A DNA stretch of 64,000 bases from Pseudoflavonifractor sp. Marseille-P3106. GTDB lineage: Bacteria > Bacillota > Clostridia > Oscillospirales > Oscillospiraceae. The notes under the pieces were generated by a model. That model saw nothing but the letters and a program-made list of their open reading frames with translations. It was not told the DNA's origin and searched no databases. Below, in pieces: positions 8,736 to 16,076 of the stretch. Location of the stretch: NCBI GenBank assembly GCA_900169975.1, contig LT827119.1:1-64000 (forward strand), in the 5' to 3' direction. A program made the position numbers and the translations under genes. Position 1 is the first letter of the stretch. Each line of letters starts with the position of its first letter.

Positions 8736-8772
8736 AAAAAAGACCGGCGGGACGTAGTTTTGTCCCGCCGGT
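8736..8772 (-). terminator. Intrinsic terminator of prsA
   Basis: On the minus strand an 11-bp stem (ACCGGCGGGAC and its complement) is followed by CTTTTTTG. It sits 24 nt past the prsA stop codon. The rest of 8619-8795 is AT-rich and probably holds the promoter of the fusion regulator. Confidence 0.9.
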
Positions 8773-8795
8773 TTTGCTCTTTGATTTCTTTTCGA

Positions 8796-10004
8796 TCAGC
8801 TGCCGGAAGCCGTTTCCGCAGGTGCCGGGCTCTCCTCCGCCGGTGCGCCGGTCTCCGGAACGGGGCTCTCGCTCACCGCCGGGCTGGCGCTGGCCTTGGC
8901 CGCGGCTTTGGCCTCCATCACAGTCTGGAGCTTGTCGTAGAAAGTCTTGGGATCCAGCGTATCGTAGGCTTTGGTGGTCTTTACCTCGGCCTCGTCCAGC
9001 CACTGCTGGGTGAGCTGGCTGAACTTGTAGTCCGTAGTGCAGTTCTGCTTGACCTGCTCCTGATCCACGTCCAGCCGAAGAATGACGTGATAGCCGAACC
9101 GGCTCTCCACGGGGTCGCTGATCTCCCCCACCTTCAGGGCCTTCGTGGCATCCTCAAACTCGCTGACCATCTGCCCGGTATAAATATAGGTGTAGCCGTC
9201 GGGATAGGCCAGTGTTCCGTCGTCATTGCGCCCGTCCTCGCTATACTGGTTCATCAGCTCGTCAAACTTTTCCACGGTATCGCCGGCGTCCCGGAGCTGC
9301 TGCCGCAGGTCCTGTGCCTTCTGGAGGGCCTGGGCCTTCTCCTCGTCGGTGAACTCCTCATAGGACTGCCCGTCCTCGCTGACCTTCCGGGTGGAGATCA
9401 GAATGTGCTTGGCTGCGTAGATGCCGTTATCCGCAACAAACTGCTCATAGTCCGCATCGGTAACGGCGAGCGAACCGTCTCCCTCCAGCTTCTCCTTGAG
9501 TCCCTGATTGAGGTAGTAGACAGTATTCAGCTTCACAAACCCGTCCCGGGAAATACAGCGGCTGTCCAGCCACTCCTGCAAAGCCTCTTCGCCGCCCAGC
9601 TGTTCGGCCACCTTCGCCATTTCGTCATTGATCTCTTTGTTCTGCTCCTCGGTGAGGGTGATCCCCGCCTCGGCGGCCTTGGTCTCAATGACCCGATAGA
9701 GCTTGGCGGTCTCCAGCGCGTCGGACTTCAGTACTTCGGCCGTGGCGGTTCCGTCCTCTCCCAGAGTCTCCTCCCAGGCGTCGTCGTTGGCCAGGCTGCC
9801 ATACTGCTTTTCCTGGGAAATCGCGCTCAGGAGCCAGAAGAGATATTCCTCCGCCGGAATCGCCTGTCCGTCCACCGTGAGGATCTCACTGTCCCGCTTG
9901 AGGTTGGCGGCCTGGTAGGCCATATCGTCAGGATCGGCGGCAGCCCCACAGCTGGCCAGAAGGCACAGGGCCAGCGTCCCGGCGATCAATCGACTCTTCT
10001 TCAT
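8796..10004 (-). CDS. prsA: PrsA/SurA-like parvulin peptidyl-prolyl isomerase lipoprotein
   Basis: Predicted 402-residue extracytoplasmic foldase. The N-terminus is a lipoprotein signal peptide with lipobox LLAS-C at about residue 19. A SurA_N/trigger-factor-like helical region follows, then a parvulin (rotamase) domain at about 190-310 including AAKHILIS, FDELMNQYSED and FGYHVILRLD. The last 45 residues are a low-complexity Ala/Ser/Pro/Glu tail. PrsA helps secreted proteins fold at the membrane-wall interface. The gene is monocistronic, with its own terminator downstream and an AT-rich repeat region upstream. Confidence 0.9.
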   Translation of the reverse strand: MKKSRLIAGTLALCLLASCGAAADPDDMAYQAANLKRDSEILTVDGQAIPAEEYLFWLLSAISQEKQYGSLANDDAWEETLGEDGTATAEVLKSDALETAKLYRVIETKAAEAGITLTEEQNKEINDEMAKVAEQLGGEEALQEWLDSRCISRDGFVKLNTVYYLNQGLKEKLEGDGSLAVTDADYEQFVADNGIYAAKHILISTRKVSEDGQSYEEFTDEEKAQALQKAQDLRQQLRDAGDTVEKFDELMNQYSEDGRNDDGTLAYPDGYTYIYTGQMVSEFEDATKALKVGEISDPVESRFGYHVILRLDVDQEQVKQNCTTDYKFSQLTQQWLDEAEVKTTKAYDTLDPKTFYDKLQTVMEAKAAAKASASPAVSESPVPETGAPAEESPAPAETASGS

Positions 10005-10109
10005 GTATATCCTCCTTCGTGATGTAGCGTCACGGTAGCCATTGTACCACCCTTTTCCTGTCGAGACAATGAAAACCGAAGTTCCTTTCCGAATTGTTTA
10101 CAAATTTAA

Positions 10110-10269
10110 GAAACTACTGATTCAAACCAAGTATGTGGATCGGTGAGCAGATTTTCCGCCTGACTGCGTTAAAAAATCTTGAAATACACAAAGTATTCCT
10201 GCGATTTTTTGTCTTGCCAGACGAAAAATCTGCCGCTGAGACACGTGCGGGGATTGATTCAGTGGTTCC
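10110..10269 (+). repeat. 160-bp palindromic repeat R2, copy 1
   Basis: Non-coding element with imperfect terminal inverted repeats related to GGAACCACTGAATCA, nested inside which is an 85-bp core (10148-10232) bounded by CAGATTTT and AAAATCTG. A second copy lies at 58393-58552. The core has the same orientation in both copies on the plus strand, but the 37-38 nt flanks are exchanged and reverse-complemented, so core and flanks are inverted relative to each other. No coding capacity is apparent. It abuts the R1 repeat and the IS element. Confidence 0.85.
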
Positions 10270-10278
10270 TTAAGAAAA

Positions 10279-10310
10279 GACGGCGGTGCAGCATAAGCCG
10301 CACTGCCGTC
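10279..10310. other. GC-rich hairpin on the left side of repeat R1 copy A
   Basis: Near-perfect 14-bp stem with loop ATAA (GACGGCGGTGCAGC against GCCGCACTGCCGTC). It is clearly related in sequence to the hairpin on the other side of the R1 repeat (10516-10529 plus 12215-12228), suggesting one ancestral hairpin present on both sides of the repeat. Confidence 0.7.
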
Positions 10311-10311
10311 C

Positions 10312-10515
10312 GAGACTGTCGAAAAAGTGGCTGCGCCACTTTTTCGGGCAGGATGCAGCCCGTCGCGCGCACGCATGGTCCGCCGAAGGCGGACCATGCG
10401 CACACTGACGGGCTGAGAGGTGTTTTCTGCCACGTACACGCCGCGGCAGGAAACGGATCCCACCTCTTTCGCGCCTGCGGGCGCGAAACTCTGCGAGGCT
10501 TTTTCCACAAGCTGA
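10312..10515 (+). repeat. 204-bp structured repeat R1, copy A
   Basis: Starts GAGACTGTCGAAAAAG and ends GCTTTTTCCACAAGCTGA, giving short imperfect terminal inverted repeats (TGTCGAAAAAG). Internal hairpins: GAAAAAGTGGC against GCCACTTTTTC, a long one around CATGGTCCGCC-gaa-GGCGGACCATG closed by GCCCGTC/GACGGGC, and CGCGCC/GGCGCG near the end. Copy B (50069-50272) has the same length and very high identity; a shortened variant is at 62271-62359. It encodes no transposase, so it looks like a MITE-type or structured-RNA repeat mobilised in trans. An open minus-strand frame through it is shared by both copies but is not supported as a gene. Confidence 0.85.
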
Positions 10516-10532
10516 GACGGCGGCGCGGCATC
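10516..10532. other. Left half of a hairpin split by the IS element, plus target duplication ATC
   Basis: GACGGCGGCGCGGC (10516-10529) followed by ATC (10530-10532). The complementary arm GCCGCGCCGCCGTC lies at 12215-12228 on the far side of the IS, preceded by the second ATC copy (12211-12213). With the IS removed the two arms form a perfect 14-bp hairpin with loop ATCC, probably the former terminator of the minus-strand thiolase gene. Confidence 0.85.
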
Positions 10533-10598
10533 TGATATGCTCCCTTTCAAGTAGACAGTGGAAAAAATAAAACTGTCGAAACGGAGGGAGCAATTATC

Positions 10599-11282
10599 AT
10601 GAGCTTAAAAGGCAAAATACCACCGGAGCTAAAGATTCAGGCCGTAGAGGATTATCAGGCAACTCGCAAGGGTTCTACTGAGATAATCAAGGAATTAGGG
10701 ATTCGCAGAAGCACCTTTCAATCCTGGGTGCGGAAATATCAGATGGAGGGTCGCAGCGGGCTGTATCCGAAAAAGAAGTTTACCAGTTACTCATCATCAC
10801 TCAAACTGGCGGCCGTGGAGGACTATTTAAACGGAGGAGGGTCGCTGGACGCCGTGTGCCGCAAATACGGGATTTCCTCCCATGCGGTTTTACAGCAATG
10901 GATTACGTTGTATAATCAAGGCCATAGGGATTTCAAGACACGCAGAGCACGGGAGGAAACAGATATGGCCGAGAAAGAAAAATTATCGCAGGAGGAAAAG
11001 CTGCAGGCAGTACTATACTGCTTAGAACATCAACTGGACTACCGGCAGACCAGCGAGCAGTACAAGATCACCTATCAGCAGATGTATAGCTGGCTCAAAA
11101 AATATCAAGAGAAGTGAGAAGCCGGGTTGCTTGACCGCCGGGGCAAACGCCGCCCTCTTTCCGAATACAGCGAGGAGGAAAAAGCTGCAGCAAAGCTGCG
11201 GCAGCTGGAGGCGGAAAACAGAAGGCTTCAAATGGAGAACGATTTCTTAAAAAAATTGAACGAACTCGAGGGGAGGCGGTAA
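10599..11282 (+). pseudogene. IS150-type orfA (HTH protein) interrupted by an in-frame TGA
   Basis: The open part (10599-11114) encodes 172 residues with two winged HTH units of the IS150 OrfA/InsJ type (GSTEIIKELGIRRSTFQSWV and SLDAVCRKYGISSHAVLQQW) and the start of a third (YRQTSEQYKITYQQMYSWLKKY). A TGA at 11115-11117 stops it after KYQEK. The same frame then continues without a stop to TAA at 11282 and encodes exactly what the family has next: EAGLLDRRGKRR and a leucine-zipper-like stretch LRQLEAENRRLQMENDFLKK. A single G-to-T change (GGA to TGA) explains the break. The start has a good GGAGGGAG ribosome site. Confidence 0.88.
11249..11255 (+). promoter_or_regulatory. Likely -1 programmed frameshift site of the IS
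   Basis: Heptamer A-AAA-AAA in the orfA frame (TTA AAA AAA TTG) just before orfA ends. Slipping by -1 joins orfA directly to the orfB frame, the usual way the IS3 family makes the OrfAB transposase. Downstream stimulatory structure was not verified. Confidence 0.75.
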
Positions 11283-12169
11283 GCAGGCTCACACGTCGCA
11301 GGAAGGTCTATGAGGCGATCCATACGCTTCATCGGGAAAAAGGATATGAAATTGCATCGTTATGCGCGTTATCCGGGATTCCCCGCTGTTCTTACTACAA
11401 ATGGCTTCACCGGGAAGAAAGTGCCTCAGAAAAAGAAAATACCCTCTTGCTGGAAGAGATCATCCGTTTGTACAGCGAAGTAAAAGGCATCTACGGTTAT
11501 CGCCGTATGACGCTGAATGTGAACAGCCGGCTCAAAAGGAACTACAACCACAAACGGATTTACCGCCTGATGAAAAGCGTGCACATGCAGGCCGTGATAC
11601 GCCGAAAGAAGAAGCATTATGTCATGTTGGGACCGCGTATTACCGCTGAAAACGTATTGAACAGAGCATTTACGGCAAATAGGCCCAATGAAAAATGGCT
11701 GACAGATGTCACAGAATTCAAACTTCTCAACGGGAAGAAAGCATACCTGAGTGCGATCCTTGATCTCCATGACAAAAGCATCGTTGCGTATGCACTGGGC
11801 CAATCCAACAACAATCAGCTTGTTTTTGACACCTTTGACAGAGCGGTGAGAGCCAACCCCAACGCCCATCCTCTGTTTCACAGTGACAGAGGCTACCAAT
11901 ACACCAACCGGCAGTTCAAAGCAAAGCTGGACGGTATCCGTGCAACGCAGAGTATGTCCCGGCCCGGCCGCTGCATCGACAACGGCCCTATGGAGGGCTT
12001 CTGGGGGATTCTCAAATCTGAAATGTACTACCTCCAGCAATTTCATACCTTTGAGGAATTGAAGAAAGCCATCGACGAATACATGGACTTTTACAATACA
12101 AGGCGGCTTCAAGCTAAGTTAAAGGGCCTGGCTCCCCTTGCTTACAGGAACCAGACCCTCGTGGCGTAA
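11255..12169 (+). CDS. IS150-type orfB, DDE integrase-like transposase
   Basis: About 304 residues from the frameshift region; the first in-frame ATG is at 11447, but conserved sequence (RRRKVYEAIHTLHREKGYEI, GIPRCSYYKWLHRE) lies upstream, so expression by frameshift from orfA is expected. An HTH_21-like region (IYGYRRMTLNVN) precedes the integrase core. The DDE residues are visible: Asp in WLTDVTEF, Asp in FHSDRGYQY, and Glu in NGPMEGFWGILKSE. OrfB alone is intact. Because orfA has a stop upstream of the slip site, full OrfAB can form only by readthrough of that TGA. Confidence 0.9.
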   Translation: MERTRGEAVSRLTRRRKVYEAIHTLHREKGYEIASLCALSGIPRCSYYKWLHREESASEKENTLLLEEIIRLYSEVKGIYGYRRMTLNVNSRLKRNYNHKRIYRLMKSVHMQAVIRRKKKHYVMLGPRITAENVLNRAFTANRPNEKWLTDVTEFKLLNGKKAYLSAILDLHDKSIVAYALGQSNNNQLVFDTFDRAVRANPNAHPLFHSDRGYQYTNRQFKAKLDGIRATQSMSRPGRCIDNGPMEGFWGILKSEMYYLQQFHTFEELKKAIDEYMDFYNTRRLQAKLKGLAPLAYRNQTLVA

Positions 12170-12253
12170 TCTTTCTTTTTTTACCTGTCTACTTGACAGG
12201 GGGCGGTTCAATCCGCCGCGCCGCCGTCCGGTTTTCCGTTCAGATATCTGTAC

Positions 12254-13513
12254 TCAGCACTTCTCGAAGATGGTGGCCACGCCCTGGCCGCCGCCGATGC
12301 ACAGAGTGGCCAGGCCCCGCTTGGCCTCGGGCCGCTTCTGCATCTCGTGGAGCAGGGTGACGATGATCCGTGCGCCGGAAGCGCCCACCGGGTGGCCGAT
12401 GGAGATGGCGCCCCCGTTGACGTTGACCTTGCTCATATCGAAGTGCAGCTCCCGGGCCACCGCGATGGACTGGGCCGCGAAGGCCTCATTGGCCTCCACC
12501 AGGTCGATGTTCTCGATGGTCAGCCCGGCCTTCTTCATGGCCTCACGGGAAGCGGGCACCGGGCCCACGCCCATGATCTTCGGATCCACGCCGCCGTGGC
12601 CCCAGCTCACCAGCTTGGCCATGGGCTTCAGGCCGTACTTCTCCACCGCCTCGCCGGAGGCCAGCAGAATGGCGGCCGCGCCGTCGTTGATGCCGGAGGC
12701 GTTGGCGGCGGTCACCCGCTGCACGTGCTTGTGAGCGTCGGCCTCGTGGATCTCCTTGGGCTCAAAGGTGTGGACGACCTCGTCCTCCACGCCCTCGGGA
12801 CCCACGGGGAAGGCCCCCTTCAGCTTGGCGATGCCCTCGGCGGTCACCCCGGCCTTGGGGAACTCGTCCGCCTTGAACTCCACCATTTCCTTCTTTTTCT
12901 TCACCATGATGGGCACGATCTCGTCGTCGAACTTCCCGGCCTTCTGGGCAGCCTCGGTCTTCTGCTGGGAAGAGGCGCCGAAAGCGTCCAGCTCTTCCCG
13001 GGTGATGCCCCACACGTCGCAGATGTTCTCGGCGGTGGTGCCCATGTGGTAGTTGTTGTAAGCGTCCCACAGGCCGTCCTTGATCATGGTGTCCACGACC
13101 TTCTTGTCACCCATCCGGGCGCCCCACCGCTCATTGGGAAGGGCAAAGGGGGCGGCGGACATGTTCTCGGTGCCGCCGGCCACGATCACGTCGGCGTCTC
13201 CGCACAGAATGGCACGGGCGCCCTCGATGACAGACTTCATGCCCGAGCCGCACACCATGCCCACGGTGTAGGCGGGGACGGAGTAGGGCAGGCCGGCCTT
13301 GATGCCCACCTGACGGGCCACGTTCTGGCCCTGAGCCGCAGTGAGGATGCAGCCGAACATCAGCTCGTCCACCTGCTCGGGCTTCACGTTGCCACGCTTG
13401 AGGACTTCCTTGACCACAGCCGCGCCCAGATCGGCGGCGGGAACGTCTTTCAGGCTGCCGCCAAAAGAACCGACGGCGGTCCGGCAGCAATTTACTACGT
13501 AGACTTCCTTCAT
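12254..13513 (-). CDS. thlA: Acetyl-CoA C-acetyltransferase (thiolase)
   Basis: Predicted 419-residue biosynthetic thiolase joining two acetyl-CoA into acetoacetyl-CoA, the first step to butyrate. Catalytic features are present: nucleophile Cys88 in GMVCGSGMKSV, the NEAFA motif (VEANEAFAAQ), His in GGAISIGHPVGASGAR, and the second Cys in LCIGGGQG. The protein is longer than the usual about 392 residues because of an acidic/His-rich insert (around VHTFEPKEIHEADAHKHVQR) just before TAANASGINDGAAA. The ATG at 13513 has GGAGGG 7-8 nt upstream; a longer frame lacks one. No other butyrate-pathway gene is adjacent. Its former terminator hairpin downstream is split by the IS. Confidence 0.93.
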   Translation of the reverse strand: MKEVYVVNCCRTAVGSFGGSLKDVPAADLGAAVVKEVLKRGNVKPEQVDELMFGCILTAAQGQNVARQVGIKAGLPYSVPAYTVGMVCGSGMKSVIEGARAILCGDADVIVAGGTENMSAAPFALPNERWGARMGDKKVVDTMIKDGLWDAYNNYHMGTTAENICDVWGITREELDAFGASSQQKTEAAQKAGKFDDEIVPIMVKKKKEMVEFKADEFPKAGVTAEGIAKLKGAFPVGPEGVEDEVVHTFEPKEIHEADAHKHVQRVTAANASGINDGAAAILLASGEAVEKYGLKPMAKLVSWGHGGVDPKIMGVGPVPASREAMKKAGLTIENIDLVEANEAFAAQSIAVARELHFDMSKVNVNGGAISIGHPVGASGARIIVTLLHEMQKRPEAKRGLATLCIGGGQGVATIFEKC

Positions 13514-13662
13514 AGAATGACCCTCCACAATGATTATGATATAGGTTTCCTTCGGGCTCCCTGCCCTTTGCGGATTCCCTTTAATTATAAACTCCCCATC
13601 TAGAAAAATCAACAGAAACTTTGTGAAAACTTTAACACGTTCAAAAGCCTTCCGGCAAAATA

Positions 13663-13695
13663 CCGGCAGGCAGTGATATGATCCCTGTCTGCCGG
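13663..13695. other. Hairpin in the thiolase upstream region
   Basis: CCGGCAGGCAG and CTGTCTGCCGG form an 11-bp stem with one mismatch in the gap between the small gene 13781-13963 and the thiolase. No T-run follows, so a terminator role is uncertain. Otherwise 13514-13780 shows AT-rich promoter-like sequence and no gene. Confidence 0.4.
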
Positions 13696-13780
13696 TCAAA
13701 TGCTGTAAAAAATCATGGGCTCCACGCCGCAGAAGCCTGCGCTGCGAGGCAGTGCGGCTTTCCTTCTGCCAAAATTCGAC

Positions 13781-13963
13781 TCACTGCCCCTCTTTGCCTT
13801 TTTTTGGGGTCAGGGCGCTGTCTACCAGCTTGATGAGCTCCAGCGCGCTGCGGAAGGCCTGGGTTTTCTCCCCCTCCAGCCAGCTGATGGTCCCCTGCCA
13901 GGTGGCGTCCTGCGTATTGAGCACCTTTACTACAAACGTCCCTTTTCCCTTTTCTCCTGTCAT
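13781..13963 (-). CDS. Small conserved protein of unknown function (60 aa)
   Basis: Starts MTGEKGKGTFVVKVLNTQD and contains ATWQGTISWLEGEK and FRSALELIKLVDSAL. This pattern (a short beta-rich stretch with Trp-Gln-Gly then an amphipathic ALELI helix) resembles small uncharacterised clostridial proteins, but I cannot name a function. The ATG at 13963 follows GGAAGGTGA at good spacing; a longer 85-residue frame from 14038 has no ribosome site. It has no signal peptide and stands alone between the ABC operon and the thiolase. Confidence 0.7.
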   Translation of the reverse strand: MTGEKGKGTFVVKVLNTQDATWQGTISWLEGEKTQAFRSALELIKLVDSALTPKKGKEGQ

Positions 13964-14120
13964 TGTTTCACCTTCCTGTCCCTGCCTGCACTTTAACTTG
14001 TACTTTAGTTTATCCGGCGGCAGATACATTTTGGTCACATTTTAAAAAAGCCGTCGTGTTTTTTACCTTGCAACAGACAAAACATTTTTAAAAAACCCAA
14101 AATTCTCCATTCAAGTGCAG

Positions 14121-14150
14121 AAAAGCGCCTGCCCCGACGGGGCAGGCGCT
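14121..14150 (-). terminator. Intrinsic terminator of the GntR-ABC operon
   Basis: Perfect 12-bp stem AGCGCCTGCCCC with loop GTC, followed on the minus strand by a short T-run (TTTT). Lies just past the permease stop codon. Confidence 0.8.
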
Positions 14151-14156
14151 CTCGGT

Positions 14157-16076
14157 TCAGCTGTCGGCGCGGCCCCGAAGCAGTTCCCGCAGGCCCAGCT
14201 CCTCCAGTGCGCGGAGGGTAGAGGTCGAGGTCACTTGCGGAGTAAAGAAAATGCTGGTGCTGTTGAACACCTTTTCTCCATCCACTTCCACAACGGGCCA
14301 GGAGAAGTAGAGCTCGATGTCGGAAACAAAGCAGTTCTCCTGCCTCTCCCGGTCATCCAGCAGATACCGGCGCCCGATGCGTCCGGCGTCCAGATCCTCC
14401 TGCACCGCCTTCCACAGCACCTGCGCCTGCTGGGCGCTCAAATCGTAGCTGCCGTAGCGTCCGCCCTCCTGATCGCTGTCCCGGGTGTTGGAAAGGGACC
14501 CGCCGGAGGCCTCCACCCGCCGGGCCTCGGCGCCGGAGGGCAGGTCGCTCCCATAGGCCGCCCGGATCCGCTCGGGCCTGTTGATAAAGCGTTCCAGCTT
14601 GGAGGCGTAAGAATCCGGGTCGGTGAGCGCCTCGGCACGGATGGGCAGGCTGTCGTATCGGCGGCTCACCGTCCGCCCATCCTTCAGGGCATATCTCAGC
14701 CGCAGGGAAGTGGTCGTCTCAGTCTGATAGGAGTCCCTGTCGTAGGTCCCGCTGCTTTCGCTGTTCTGCTTCAGGTCGTCCAGCCGCTGGGTGATCGCCC
14801 CGTGAAGGTCCACTACGGCGGCGATCTCCTCCGGATCGGTGATGGTATAGTTTGCATAGCTCCCGCTGTCGTAGGGGGCGCTGTTGACTCCGCTGAAACA
14901 GACGCTCTCCACCGCATCAGCCTCCGGCGTCCAGATCTGATAGCCCATCAGATCCAGGCGGGCGCCTGCCAGAACGAGGAGCAGGACGCCCGCCAGAACG
15001 GCGCAGCCCTTCCAGCCGTCGGCAAAGACCCGCAGGGTCTTTTTCAGCAGCATCCGCCCGGCAAAGGCGCACACCACGGCGCAGATCACCACCAGCAGGA
15101 TAAAGCTCCAGGCCCCGAACCGGTCAAAAAAGTTCATGTAGAGTAGGATCCCCAGCGCCACGCCGCCGCAGACACCCAGTCCGTACTGGAACACGGGCCG
15201 CACCCAGCCCACAGTCACCAGATCTCCGGCGCGCTCCAGCTGTCGGCAGCGATAGACCGCCAGCGCCACGAGCGTGAATATGGCCCCCAGCACCACGCAG
15301 TAGCCCAGGGCGGCGGCGGTGCTGACGCTGCTGAAGCTCTGCATCTCCAGCGTCTCATCGTAAAAGGTGTCGTAACGGAGCAGATTGTTCAGCTGCAGCG
15401 CGGGCGTACACCACCGCCCCAGGCTGGAGCCGCTGAGGGTGCCCACATCAAACCCAACCAGCAAAATTTCCATAGCTGTGTCGATCAGGACGAAGATCCC
15501 CATCACCAGCGCGTTGATGATGCCGTAGAAAACCGGCAGGGCCAGGATGTGTCCGGTGAACATGGCGCAGAATACCGCCAGGCAGAAAAAGAACATGGAC
15601 ACCGACGTCTGGACCAAAAACCACCGCAGCACCGGCATCGCCGAGCCCGCTCCCACCGCGGCCTCGGCAGCCAGGGTGATCAGGGTGATCACCAGATCGG
15701 GCACCAAAAAAAAGCACAGCCCGGATACCCAGTTGGTGAGGAACAGCCCCTCCCTCCGGATGGGCAGCGCATGGAGCATCCCCGCGGAGCGGCTGTTCAT
15801 CAGATAGGAGAAGAGGGCCATAGCCGTCAGAAGTCCGAAAATCACCCCCACTGGTATGGAGGCGCTGGTGGCGCTAAAGACCTGTCCGGTCACCGCGGAG
15901 ATCAGCCGGCTCCGGGTGTATTCCCTTCCCCCGTCCAGAATGATCTCCATGGGCAGCAGGAAAAACAGGACGGCGGTATATACTGCCCAGATGGGCCAGA
16001 ATCTGGTCAGGTTTTTTTGGAACAGCGTGAGGTTGAACCACCCCTTGCCCTTAGAGGATAACGTCCCGGACGGCAT
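14157..16076 (-). CDS. ABC-2 type transporter permease of a GntR-controlled system
   Basis: Predicted 639-residue membrane protein. The first half has about eight hydrophobic segments, including MALFSYLMNSRSAGMLHALPIRRE, a motif of the YtrC/YtrD-like permeases that partner BcrA-type ATPases. A further pair of helices near residues 320-370 is followed by a large extracytoplasmic domain of about 270 residues. The ATG at 16076 was preferred because GGGAGGTGA lies just upstream; it overlaps the ATPase gene by 26 nt. Context (GntR/YtrA regulator, ATPase, permease) suggests a cell-envelope-stress or antimicrobial-export role as for YtrABCDEF; the substrate is unknown. Confidence 0.82.
   Translation of the reverse strand: MPSGTLSSKGKGWFNLTLFQKNLTRFWPIWAVYTAVLFFLLPMEIILDGGREYTRSRLISAVTGQVFSATSASIPVGVIFGLLTAMALFSYLMNSRSAGMLHALPIRREGLFLTNWVSGLCFFLVPDLVITLITLAAEAAVGAGSAMPVLRWFLVQTSVSMFFFCLAVFCAMFTGHILALPVFYGIINALVMGIFVLIDTAMEILLVGFDVGTLSGSSLGRWCTPALQLNNLLRYDTFYDETLEMQSFSSVSTAAALGYCVVLGAIFTLVALAVYRCRQLERAGDLVTVGWVRPVFQYGLGVCGGVALGILLYMNFFDRFGAWSFILLVVICAVVCAFAGRMLLKKTLRVFADGWKGCAVLAGVLLLVLAGARLDLMGYQIWTPEADAVESVCFSGVNSAPYDSGSYANYTITDPEEIAAVVDLHGAITQRLDDLKQNSESSGTYDRDSYQTETTTSLRLRYALKDGRTVSRRYDSLPIRAEALTDPDSYASKLERFINRPERIRAAYGSDLPSGAEARRVEASGGSLSNTRDSDQEGGRYGSYDLSAQQAQVLWKAVQEDLDAGRIGRRYLLDDRERQENCFVSDIELYFSWPVVEVDGEKVFNSTSIFFTPQVTSTSTLRALEELGLRELLRGRADS

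Larger units (their letters stand above)
10533..12210 (+). mobile_element. IS3-family, IS150-like insertion sequence (1678 bp)
   Basis: Ends are TGATATGCTCCCTTTCAAGT on the left and, read inward from the right, TGAACCGCCCCCTGTCAAGT; both continue with AGACAG, giving about 26 nt of terminal inverted repeat with a few mismatches and IS3-type TG...CA termini. The flanking 3-bp direct repeat ATC is the target duplication. Inside are orfA (HTH) and orfB (DDE integrase) in the -1 frame, the IS150 arrangement. OrfA has an in-frame TGA, so this copy is probably defective for autonomous transposition. Intact ends and matching duplications suggest recent insertion. Confidence 0.93.

Noticed and set aside
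10122-10550. Minus-strand open frame of 142 codons over repeats R2/R1, with a similar frame at 49528-50298
   Set aside because: Both copies share an open frame (SFAPAGAKEVGS-type peptide) only because they share the R1 DNA. Several of the differences change amino acids while RNA/DNA hairpin pairing is preserved, there is no ribosome site at a common start, and the frame runs into unrelated flanks.
11115-11117. TGA in orfA as a selenocysteine codon or programmed readthrough site
   Set aside because: The family has Gly at this position and no SECIS-like hairpin directly follows; a point mutation is simpler.
13663-13750. Possible tRNA or small RNA upstream of the thiolase gene
   Set aside because: A short hairpin and GC-rich direct patches are present, but no cloverleaf, T-loop or CCA end can be drawn.
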